A stretch of 58,706 bases of DNA from a virus, in the IMG/VR virus record IMGVR_UViG_3300047490_000254, positions 1-58,706 of that record; one strand, written 5' to 3'. The translations under genes were made by a program, and so were the position numbers. The notes beneath the pieces were generated by a model that saw only the letters and a program-made list of their open reading frames with translations, did no database searches and was not told the DNA's origin. The stretch's first letter is position 1; every line of letters begins with the position of its first letter. Shown piece after piece: positions 1-12,100 of the stretch.

Positions 1-135
1 CCACTACCGCTTTTACCTGGGTTAGTTCCACTACCGCTTTTACCTGAGTTAGTTCCACTACCGCTTTTACCTGGGTTAGTTCCACTACCGCTTTTACCTG
101 AGTTAGTTCCACTACCGCTTTTACCTGAGTTAGTT
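1..135 (-). repeat. 27-bp tandem repeat, five copies, inside tape measure gene
   Basis: Five exact-length 27-bp units start at 1, 28, 55, 82 and 109 and continue past the left edge. On the minus strand each encodes nine residues, GKSGSGTN followed by P or S. The variable codon differs by one base (CCA or TCA) and reads, from position 1, P, S, P, S, S, hinting at a 54-bp higher-order unit. The array is in frame with the tape measure gene, so it is a flexible Gly/Ser-rich tail of that protein rather than a non-coding satellite. Confidence 0.95.
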
Positions 136-3100
136 GGTGTCGGCTTTTTACCAGTACCAGGTAGTAGAAATTCTATAATCCCAGTCACGCCACCATAAAG
201 TCCACCACTGCGAGGATCAGCATAATCAATTTTAGGTACGTTAACGTTATTAACAAAATTCTTTGTATTAAGGATGACTCGCTTAACGGGTTCAGGGGTA
301 TTCTCTCTTATGAATCCCTTGACCCAATTAATAGCCCGGTTAACGGGTGGTGTAGACGGTGTAGAAGATGTTGCTACCGGCTTTGGCTCTGGCAATAAAC
401 CTAAATTTGTCACAGCCTCGTTTGGCTGATCAAAGAACCTAGCCACTCTCTGGAAAGCATTTAATCTTTTATATTCAATATCCCTAACGACCTTTAATGG
501 GTCCATATTAGAAGAATTGATTTCTGTGCGGAACTTAAAGTTATTCCCTGCTAAATTCCCAATTAACTGCCCAGCGTTGATATTAACTGAACCACCATCA
601 TTGAGTTTCAAATTCTTCTTAACACTGGGAATATTCAACCCTTCATAAATCAGCTTAATAGTACCACCTTTGGTTTGTTTGATAATCTCCAAAGTATTAC
701 CAATAAGCGTAGCCATACCAGTTACAGAAGATTGAATATTGGTATTTTTACCAACCCCAATATTCTGATTAAACCGAATCCCTCCGGTCTTCCCAAAGGA
801 ATCCTCATGTCGGTATTTAGTATTAATGATGTTAGAAAGACTCTTGCCCACAATCGGTGACAAGAAAGCATTATCTGGTAACTTTGGTTTTGGCTTAGTG
901 ACTTGAGAATAAGGAGTATAACCCATACCCATATCTGACATAAGTCCAGCCACTAACATCTCTTTAGTCGCATTAGCTACTGGGGTGGATGTGGGTAGAC
1001 TAGCTTGAGGTATAGATAAAATTGCATTTGGATCGCCACTACCATTAACAGGTACTTGCGTTGCAGGATTTGATGGGTTATTAAATGGTTGCATTGCAGG
1101 ATTTAATGGATTTTTATTTATATCCTGCAAGGTCTTGAGGAGATCCTGTAAAGCTTTATTGAGGTTAATTGTAGAATTAACTGCGCTTACGCCTATGCCA
1201 TTTGCAACATTGTTAATTTCTTTGTTAATACTTGAAACACTCTTGTTAACAGTTCCTAGTTGCTTGTCAAAGTTACGAATCTGATCAAGACTAAAAGGTA
1301 CAATCTTACCCGGTAGACTACGCTGCATTTCCGTGACTTTAATCAGGATGTCCTGTATATTGTTCTCATAGTCTAACTTCTGTTTTTGCCTGTCTAAGCG
1401 TAAGTTCTCAATTTCCGTTAATTGTTGGAACAACCCAATCACACTGTCAATAAAGTTGGTAAAGATATTATTTCCCGCCCCAACCAAAGCCTGTTTCAGC
1501 TTAATAGCAAACTGTTGAGACTTAATGTTATTGGTAGCTTTATCAAACTCAATAGTAGCAGCTTGGGACTCCCTTAAAGATGTCCGATAGTATTCTGCTA
1601 CTTGCTTAGTCTGGTCAATTAACGCTTGTCTAGCTTCTCGTTGCGCCTTAATAATTTCTAAAGTATTTTGGCTTACCTGTTCCTTATCCTTCGCTATTTC
1701 CTGCTGAAGCTTGGTAATTTCCTCTTGTATTTGAGATAAGTTAGTTGGGCTTCCTGCGGCAGCTATTTGGAGTTTCTTTAAGCTATCTTCCTTGATTTTC
1801 AAAGAACGCTCTAATACTTTTTGCTGAAAGGTCAAATCTGCAATCTGTCTGTCAGATAAACCCGGCGCAATTTGCTGAGATGTCAAAGTAGTTCCGTAAA
1901 GTTTAGCTTGTGACTGGTTGGAAACAATCTTATTTTTACTGATGTCTACATTGGACTTAACTTCATTGTCTTTAAGTGCTGCGACCGCCTGAGTGTACAT
2001 TGTGTCAGCTATTGGTGCAATGCTGAACTTTTCCGCTTCTGCTAATGACTTTTCAAGTGTCTCCTGTGTTTTCCTCAATTCCTTTACTGTCACCGTCCTT
2101 TGCTGAGGAAGGATGCTTGAATCAGATAAAGTTTTCTCTATTTCCCTCTTGGTTACTTCCAGCATTTGCTTAATTGCTGGTGTAGGATCGCCAAACTCAT
2201 CAACTAATTTCTGTCTTCGTTTTTGTAGCTGCGCGATACGTTCTTTTGCTAACCCTGCTTTATTGCGTAGCTTGTCATTAGGGCTGACTGCTAATTGATT
2301 ACTAGCTTCAACAAATTCAGCAGCGGTTTTTTCAATGTCAACATCAATTTTCTTAATTGCATCATAGTTAACTCTGCGTTTTGCTGAAGCGTTAATATTT
2401 GTTTGTAAAACGGCTTTTTCTTTTTGTAGTTTCTCTAACTCTTTTGTTAATTCGTCTGCTTTAATGTTACGACCTATACTTGCTCCACCAAATCCGTCTG
2501 TAGTATAAGTATAGTCAAAATTCCTACTATCTTTATAAGAATCTGCTATCTCTTTTTCTTTATCTTTAATCTGCTTATCAATTGCATTCATTCTTGGCTT
2601 ATTGTCATAATTAGCCATAAAAGATATCTGCATCAACAGCTTATCTTTCTCCAATTGAGTAAGCTCTTCTTGGACTGTTTTATACCCTTCTTTGGATCTT
2701 GCTTTTGACTTTTCTGTTTCTGTAGTTCCTACATTTTCTAATCCTTGAAGTGACGCTTTTGTGTCTTCTATACGCTTAGTAATGTTTCGTACAGGGGTCT
2801 CACTTTCAAATTGTTCCTTCTGTTCCTGTGTCATGGGTACAACTGGTCGGGCAACAAAGCTGTAAGGGGTTTTCCCGTCTAAACCAATTGAAGCCATAAA
2901 CTCTTTTAATCTTTGGTTGCTGAGTTGCTGATCTTTGTAAAGCTTAATAACTTGCAAAGATGCAGAATCTAGCCTTTCACCAACTTCCTTAGCGTTAATA
3001 ATCTGTTTAATTTCTTCTGGCAACCCACCTTTTTCTTCTGTGTTGTTTAATTGCGCTTCAGTAATCTTAGGAGCAAACGCATCTAATGCCACTGTAGCCA

Positions 3101-6100
3101 GTCCTATGGCAGCTGCAAAGCCAATAACTGCTAAAGCAATAGGCGCAATAGGTGAAGCAAGCATGGGAGCGATCGCCATAGCAATTCTACCCATCAACGG
3201 AATAGAAATTGCTGCTTTAGCGAGTTGAGCAGCTTTTATTGCAGCTATAGTAGTTTCTGCTGTCGTTATAGCTGTAGCAAATATTTTAGCACCAGTCACG
3301 TAGGCAACCGCAGCACCACCAAGCCCCAAAGCCACCGGACCAAGAACATCCATTGCGCTTGGACCTGCAATTGCACCTGTACTACCTGGTCTGTATTTTG
3401 CGTTAGTATCCCGTACCGCGTCGTCCCATTTGTAATCACCACCACCCCAAAGACTTCTAATATCCAGTTGCACCCCTTTAGCTGGTAAAGCATCAGTGAT
3501 AGTATTACCAAGTTTCTCTACAGATTTAGTAGCTTTATTAAACGCTTCGGTGGTTTGTCCAATATTTAACCTGACTTGATTTAAATGTTTATTAATATCT
3601 GCGGTAGATTTATTAATTGATTCTCGTAATGGGTCGCTAAAATCACCTTTAGAAAACATCAGAACAGCGTAAGCTAGTCCAAAATGTAACAGTGCTTTAC
3701 TCAAAAATCCTAATGCACCTTGAACTATTGCTGTGCTTCTTACGCCACTTGCTGCAACATTATTAGTTGCGTTTGAAGCAACCGCTGAAGATGTCATCAT
3801 TAATTCAATAACGCTTTTGATAGTTCCCATTACCCCATAAAATGCTTTTGCTGTAGCACCAAATATTCCAGTAATGCCGCCCCACAGTTTTGTGATGGCA
3901 GGCCACAAAGCCATAACCATGAGACCTGTTCCTTGCTCTAGCATAAATACTATAGCTAGTATCTCTACAATCCCGGAGGGAAGAATTTTAAAGAAACCTG
4001 CAAACACCCCTTTAAGCCAGTCTATGATACTACCAGCTTGTTCTGCCCCTTGGATTAACCCACCAAAGAGAGAAGAAAAACTAACTTTGTTGTCACTCAT
4101 GGAACGCATGGCAGTGTCTATAGTGCTGAACACAGTGACAATCATGTTATTTATACCTTGAAACATATTGTCCAAGAGATTTCTTTCTGCACCTAACCAA
4201 CCATCAGCAACGTCTGAGACAATACCAACAACCATTGGCATCATATTGGTAGTAATAGCTGAAAAAGTAGCCAATAAGAAGCTTTGTAAACTACCTATGG
4301 CGACTCGTAAAGGTCCAAATTTAGAAAGAATGATTGTTAGTCCAATAGAAATTGTGGCTGCAAAGCCAATCATAAATGACTGGACTAATGGTATCATTTC
4401 TTTTAATGCACCGCTAAGTACGCCTAAAATATTAGCAAAAGTGTTAACAAAAAATGCTAGTGTGCCACCAATCTTATCAGTAAATATCGTTGTAATCTCA
4501 AAGCCCACATTACCTAATCTGTTCAGCGCAACTACCAGCCCCCCAGCTTGATCGGCGGCAGCACTACCATAATCTTCTTTTAATACTTTAGCTACTTTAG
4601 GTAAAATATCTTGGGATAAAATGCCACCAGACGCTACCAGTTCATTCATTTCAGGAATAGTCACACCCATAGCTTTAGCAAACGTAGCCATAGCAGGTGG
4701 GAACTTCTCACCTAATTGCTGTCTAAGTTCTTCCATAGACAATTTGCCTTTAGCCAATATCTGCGTATATGCCATGAAGACTAAACTAGCGTCTTGTCCA
4801 TTAATACCTAACGCGCTTAAAGATGAAGTGATACCTTCAAATAGTTCCTTAACCCCTTGACCTTCCATCTTGCTGTCTTTAGCAGCGATCGCTAGTTGAG
4901 AATAGGAGTTAGCAGCTACTTCTGAAGGTACGTTTAGTTTGGTGGCAATATCTTTTGCGTAATTAAATTCCGCTTTTCCGCCTTCTTTTGATCCGCCTAA
5001 AAACTTAAATCTTCTCTGTAGCACTTCTACCCTTTGAATGCCATCTATTAGTTTAGCCACATGAGGTGCAACCATATTTACAGCCATACCTATACCTGTG
5101 ATAATTGGGGCTAAAGGTAATAGCAATGGTGTAATTGCACCTATCATAGTGGTAATTGGTGCTAAAGTGGTGGTTATTGAACCCACAAACTGAAGGATAT
5201 TGGGGAATATCTCGTCGCCTTCCTTGGGATCTTTAAAGATCAAGTTCTTTACTCCAGATCCCATTTGGTTGTACATTTCTGCAAATTGACCTTGAGTGGC
5301 CACTGTACCCCTGAACATACGACGGAATATTAAACCTACAGAATCACCAAAATTAGCTTGTCCCATGACTTTTTTGGCATTGTATTCCAAGTCATCTTTC
5401 GCGTTAGCTAGATTTACCATTGAGTCTTTCAAGCCCTTAGCCAAAGCTTTACCCATGTCAAAGCCTTTTTCCCTGAACTTAGCCTGTAGTCCAGACAAAG
5501 TAGTCATTAATCCTGCGGTAGCTGTGTCTAAAAGCTTGGGGTCAATGTTGTTGACTTGCTTGGCAGACATCCCGGTTTTTCTTAATCCTTGCTTGACCAG
5601 TTCTTTCATAGCATCCTGGTCGTTACTAGCATAAGCTTCTGTGAGTCTACCCATAAATCCGCCTGTACGAGGATTGTCTCTCAAGTTGTCAGCAAAACTA
5701 CTTAATCCTTGTCCACCCTGTGATTGTTGAATCTGTTTTCTTTCAGCGCGACTCATCCCACGTTCTTGCAAAACAGACATTACCATAGCATCCCGTTTTC
5801 TTGTGGCTACATCATTTCCCATCGTTGCTGCATGAGATTCAAAATCACCCATAAACTTCAGAAGTTTACGCTCTCTAGCGGTTAAATCAATTGGGGATTT
5901 AGTTATTTTTTCACGGGATGCGGCTAATTGTTCTGGTGTCATGGCATTACGCACAGATTCAGTGACACCACGCTCTCTTAATATTTGTTTAGTGAGTCCA
6001 TCGGCTCTTTTTCCAAGATCCGTTCTACCTGATTGAACAGTTTTTTCTAATAATTGTTCAGCCTTGCTTTTTTCAACTCCAAACGCATTAATAGCATCTG

Positions 6101-9100
6101 CTATTGTTGCCGATCTTTCTCTTAGTTTTTTACCAATCATTCCTTGAATTACAGACTTAGGAATAACAGGAATATCAAGGTTGTTTAAAACACTGTTTAG
6201 TAAAGTATTTCCTAAGTTTTCTACTAGTTCTTTACTAGCAATACTGGCACTAGAAGTGCGTGGCTGAACTGTTTGTGTAGCAGTAGGCTGTTTTGTAATT
6301 GTAGGCAGGTTCTTTATTAAATCATCACCAACATTGAGTAGTGCGTATGCACCTGAATTTCGTATATTTTCAATATCCTGATCACTTTTCCCCCGTTCTT
6401 TAAGGATAGAGATAATCCTTTTCTCTTGTTCTTTTAGCGTAGCAGCATTAGCTTTTTTCATGTCTGCTGTGTACAAGAGAAAGTCACGTTCTTTACTGGT
6501 AGCGTTAAGAGGATTCTTGAGTATATTTTCCCGTTCAGTAAGTAACTCAGCAGAGTCCATTCGATTACGAACAAAACTACTTACACCACGCTCTCTTAAT
6601 GCCTTCCTGGTAAGTTCATCTAATTTTGGTATTGCTTTACCAGATTCAACAGCCCGTTTTAATAATTCTTCTGTTTTGGTTCTTTGGGCATCTGGATAAG
6701 CAGCAAGATTTTGTCCCACCCCTGCGTTGACACTGGCACTAGTACCAGTTTCTTTAACATCACGCAAAAGAGCTTTTTCTCTATTGATTTTAGTCTGGTC
6801 TTGTAATACTTTTTCAATAGTAGGAGCTTGTTTTTTGGGGTTGGGCTTCACTGATTTATCTAGTCCCAAGATACCACTAAAAGCATCATAAAACGGGCTT
6901 GCGCTTGATATCCCTAGTGTCAGCAATGGATTAAATTGTGAACCGACCAGCAGAGGTACTGGACTTACAATATTTTTTAAAAACCCTGTAACACCAGCAG
7001 TTTTGGTTCCTGATAAAGCTGATAAATCTACCCTAGTAATAGAACTCAATAAGTTTGTTAAAAAACCACCTTCTTTCAAAATATTGTTTTCTAATAAATT
7101 CTTAACAATTGAATTACCAAACCTTAATACCATACCACCAACAAAAGGTATGGCAAAACTTAATTTAGGAAGTAGTTGAAAACTGCGAGGTATAAATTTT
7201 AAGAACCAAGGCAATATACTCCTGGTTTGAGACAATAAAGCTTGATGCAGTGGTTGTTTAAGCGTATCCGCTAAAGAAAACAAAGCTGCGTTAACGGCAT
7301 TCCGCATGACTTGACCCAATGAAGCATAACCAGACAAAGTGCTTTGACGGATACTTGTACTAACAGCATTAAAAATATTTGTCACCAAATCAGTACCTAA
7401 GTTTAAATACTGGTTTAATAACGTAGGTGGCAAAGGTCGTACAGGGTTTAAATTGGGGTTGTTGCTTATACTTGGGGCTGAACTTGTATTTGGAGTTGGG
7501 TTAACAGGGACTGTGTATGCCGGTACAGTAGTTCCAAGAATTTGAGGTGGCAAAACATATTTTGGCGTAGCAGTACCAGCAGGTTGGGGAATAAAGGATG
7601 GTACAGTAGACGAAAGTGTAATAGGTATTTGTCCAGTAGGTAATTTACCAGCTTGTTTAAATGCTTGGGTAGAACGCGATGATGTTAGCCAAAAGTCGGG
7701 TATTGGTCTATATTGCCCAGTCATTTGCTTGCTCAATTGCTTGACTGCTTGCGTAGGCAAAGGTGGTGTAGTCCAAGGATCTGGTATGGGTGCAAAACGA
7801 GAAGAGACGGTTACTTTATTCCCAGCAATAATAGCTTGTATTTGTTTATTAGCAGCAATTAAAGCACTTATACTATTTTGTTCTAGTGAATGAGTTGATC
7901 TTATGGCTGGCGACAACCCTTGGACGACTGGTAAAATCAACTGTGCATCAGGCTTAGGCGTAAACTTTTGAGATGAGACTATTTGTGCATTTAGGTTAGG
8001 CGCAAAGTTCCTACTAAAAAGTATCTGTGCATCAGGCTTAGGCGTAAACTTTTGAGATGAGATTATCTGTGCATTTGGATTGAGTACAAAGTTTTTACTG
8101 GAAAGTATCTGTGCGTTGGGATAAGGATCAGCGATCGCATTCCTAATGTCTTCTGCCATGTTTCTAGCAGCATTAACAGCGGTCTGGGCTTGGTTGTTAA
8201 TACCAATAGCATGGGAACTGGCGTAATTTTCCCCAGTATCAATACCTTCACCTGATGGTGACGCTATTCTAAATACCTTTTTAACCGCGCTTAGTATGCC
8301 TTTAGCAAACTTGGTGACTATTCCTAGTACACCACCATTTGCAGACATAAATCCTTGTGCAAAAGAAGATATTAAGTTGCCCCCTATTTCTTTGAAGTTA
8401 AATCCACTACCAAATAAATCCTTAACTTTATTTATTTTGTCACCAATACCTTCACTACCAAATAAATCCTTAACTTTATTTATTTTGTCACCAATACCTT
8501 CAATACTTGGATTATTCGCTTTAAACTGATTTAACAAAATATTATGTAACCGAGATTGCATATCGCTATCGCCTCTCACCCCTGCCATTCTATGAGCAGA
8601 AATCAAAGACAATACGCTTTCTTTTGTCATATCATTATTTGGATTTTCAAGCTTATCGTATATATCTTCTGCTACCAGCCTATTTTTGTAATCGCCAGAT
8701 TTTTCTTGCTGATCAAGTTGTTGATAATACTCTTCATATTGTTTGTTTAGTTGACTAGAAACAGGATCAAAAATATTATCAAATACCTTCTTAAACTTAC
8801 TGCCTTCTCCAAAATCTTTTTTGACTGCTGAAACAAGGCTTTTAATGCCTCCTTCATCACTTGACTGAGTGGCTTTAATATATTTTGATATCTCTGGATG
8901 TTCCAAGAATGATTTTAAGTTTGGATTACCTTTAATGCTTTTAGATTTTAAATAAGGGTTTGTTGCTAAATCAATAAGATTATCAAATTCGTCTTTATTT
9001 AAATTATGGGTTTGAATATAAGGTGATCCACCTATCACAGATGAATGAACGGAATGCCCTAACTGAAAATCGTGCTTTTCTTTATTCAAAAAAGAAAATA

Positions 9101-12100
9101 GTTCTCGCCCAGTATTGGTGTCATACTTGGAATAAGCTTTTGAACCACCAAAATCAGTAGACTCTAACCCCAGCAAGTTAACTAGCCACTGGTTTTTATC
9201 AAGCATTGAATATATTTTTTTACCGAAATTATTAGGCAAACTAAATGGAGTATTTTTGTCAGTTTCTTCACTATTGTGCCAGTCATAGACATCATTAATC
9301 TGTAATCCACCGTCTTTAGTTTGGGTGTAATTAAATCCGCCTAATGTATGTGCAAGGGTAGGTAAGTTTTCATGCTTAACCATATTCACAAAGCCACCAT
9401 CAGGTAAATAGCCTTCTTTTTCCGCAGCTTGCATCATATTAAAAATGGTAGCAATCTCTGCCTCTCGCGCTAAAGCAGAATTAAGTTTATGTACTTGTGC
9501 TGTTCCTTGATAGAAAGCCCCTAAATGTCTTAAAGGCGTTTCAATATTTTTGGGTGTCAATCCTGAATTAGCTAAACCCATCATAATAGTTCCAATCATA
9601 GAACCAAACGCAGTAGGCTTACTTATTCCTTTGGACTCATCGTAAACTTTTTGGGTTAATTCAGAATTTGGACTAGATGCGTTTAAAGTTGCTTCCTGAA
9701 AAGCCTCAATATTTTGTGACGGCAAAGATTGCAAGGACTTCATCTTGTTGATTACCATGTCCGTTAATTCATCAGTGGCACTGGAAACATCAATAACACC
9801 TTTTTTAATCCCTATAGCCAACCCTGACGCTATCATTAAGCCCAATGCTATCATCACTTTCGATGGTGAACTGATACCCATATTCTGCTTAATCCGGGAT
9901 TGGATTGAATTACCAGCATTGTCCATAACTTTAGTAACACTTCCAATACTGTCCGCCATTCCTTTACCCAGTCCTTTCATAATATTTCCGCCTATGGACG
10001 TAAATGGCTTGGAAGAAGTATTATCAGAGGCTATAGCAGCACTACTAACATTTCTTGAGTCAGATTTACTTATTGGTTGCTGACTAGGTAAATGACCCAT
10101 ATTCTTTTTAACTTGATTACTTACAGCATTAGTACTAGCACTCACAACTTTAGATGAAGCTGCAACGGTATTAATAAGACTTCTATTAATGTTTTCAACT
10201 ACGTTGCCACTCATGCGAGCAAAAGCATTTAAGGAAACGCTGTGTTTGTCCCCAAAGCTACCAATGGCATCAGCTACTTGAGTGGGTGCGCCTAAATCAG
10301 TAATTGATTCCGCGATCGCCTGTTGATGAGTTGCACCTTTAGCAGCCTTTGTTACAATATTCCTATATAAATCTCTGGGAATAGTCAAAGCATCTATGCC
10401 ATCAGCAAATACCGTCCCTGCGGTTTCAGTAACGGAATTAGCTGCTGTACCAAAACCAGTAGGAACTACTTTTAATGCACTACCAATAGCTTTGATAATC
10501 TCAGGTTTAGTTAACTTTAAATCTTTTAATTTCTCCGTGAGAACCGCTTTATAAGCAGCCATGTAATCAAGAGACGGATCTTTTGCTAACCTGGTCTTAG
10601 TTTCCCCATGGGATTGGGCTACCGCTTTTCCTATTGCACCACTTCTTAAAAGTGCTGTCATACCAGACTGAGCCGCATCAAAAGCAGTAAATGAGCTTAC
10701 ACCGAAAGTAGCTGCACCTGCTTTACTTAAATTAATAAAATGATCAAATGCTTCTCTAGGCTTAGTAAGTGTCTTGTCAGCCCTTAGTTCAGCAACAAAA
10801 TCTTTTCCAGACTCAAACGCAGACTGAAATAATGTTTGTTCTGGGTTAGCAGCGTGTCGTTCTCCTACTTTGTCAAGCATCTTTAGCCCAGAATCAGATG
10901 CAGCTAATCCTACACTCCCATAAGTGGCCGCAGTAGACATACCCGGTATAAGACCACCAACAGCCAATGCTGGCTCAAGAATTTCTTTAGCTGAACCCAC
11001 AGCATCTTTAACGGTGCTTACAAGCTGTCTAGCCCCTACCGCAACTTTGCTGTTCCCTTTTTGCATCCCAAGAAACAGCCCAGAAGCTATCATCATCCCA
11101 ATCTCAAACATCACCAAAGATGGAGACTGGATTTTCATCTTAGCTTCAACAGTTTCAATCAAGTCATCAAGCATCTGTCTAGCAGTATCAGACACGCCAT
11201 CAGAGCCATGCTTAACACCTTTTGCTAATCCTGCGTCAATATCAATACCTAATTGTTGAGCCAAGGGTGCATAGTAAGCAAGCTGCTTATCAAAAATACT
11301 TTTTTCTTCTGTGTTTAGCTTACCTATTGCCTCATTAGCCCTTTTAGCATTAGCACTTACAGGAGATTTACCTCCAGCATGAACTTTGCTAAGATCACTG
11401 TTAATTTTTTTATCAAAACCAGCATCTTCGGCTTGTTTAACAATATTATCTATATCTTTTATTGCAGAATTACTAGTTAATATAAACTTTTTAAGTTTTT
11501 CTTTCGTGGCTTTAATTTCTGCTGGAGTTCCTGTTTTTTTAGTCTGGTCAACTTCAATTTTTAGCTTTTTATATTCTTCACTAAAATAATTGTTAATAGC
11601 TTTAAAAGAGGCTTTAACATTTTCTAAAGATATTTCTTTTTGTACTTTTATTTCGTCTGATTTTTTGGACTTTCCTATTTCCAATGGCACTAATTCTTCA
11701 CCATTCTCTCTAGCAGTTGCTTCAACATACTGCTTAGACAAATCAATATTTTTTAATGTATTAGTTTTTATGGTTTCAAAGTGCTGTTTTAGTTGCTGTG
11801 GTACTTGACTAGCAGTAGTTTCAATAGGCACTAATTCAAGTTCTGGTTGTGGTTTTTTGGATTTTCTAGGAATATTTACAGGAATATTTAATGGCTGCTC
11901 TACAGGCGATTGTATTGCTTGTGTTACCACAGGAGCAGCTATTAAATTAATAGCAGATATAGAATTATTTAATGTATTGACTGCATTGTTCAATGACTGA
12001 GCGGCGTTTTCTAAACTAATTGCAGCCTGACTTAATCCTGAATCGGTAGAAACGGTACTTACATTGGCTATGTACTCATTTAATCCTTTTGTGGCACTTT

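Noticed and set aside
1-135. 27-bp repeats as a CRISPR array
   Set aside because: Units are contiguous without spacers and encode an in-frame Gly/Ser repeat.
3040-5634. Several plus-strand open frames of 60-130 residues in 1-13.6 kb
   Set aside because: All are antisense to the continuous tape measure frame, lack RBS and have the hydrophobic composition typical of antisense frames.
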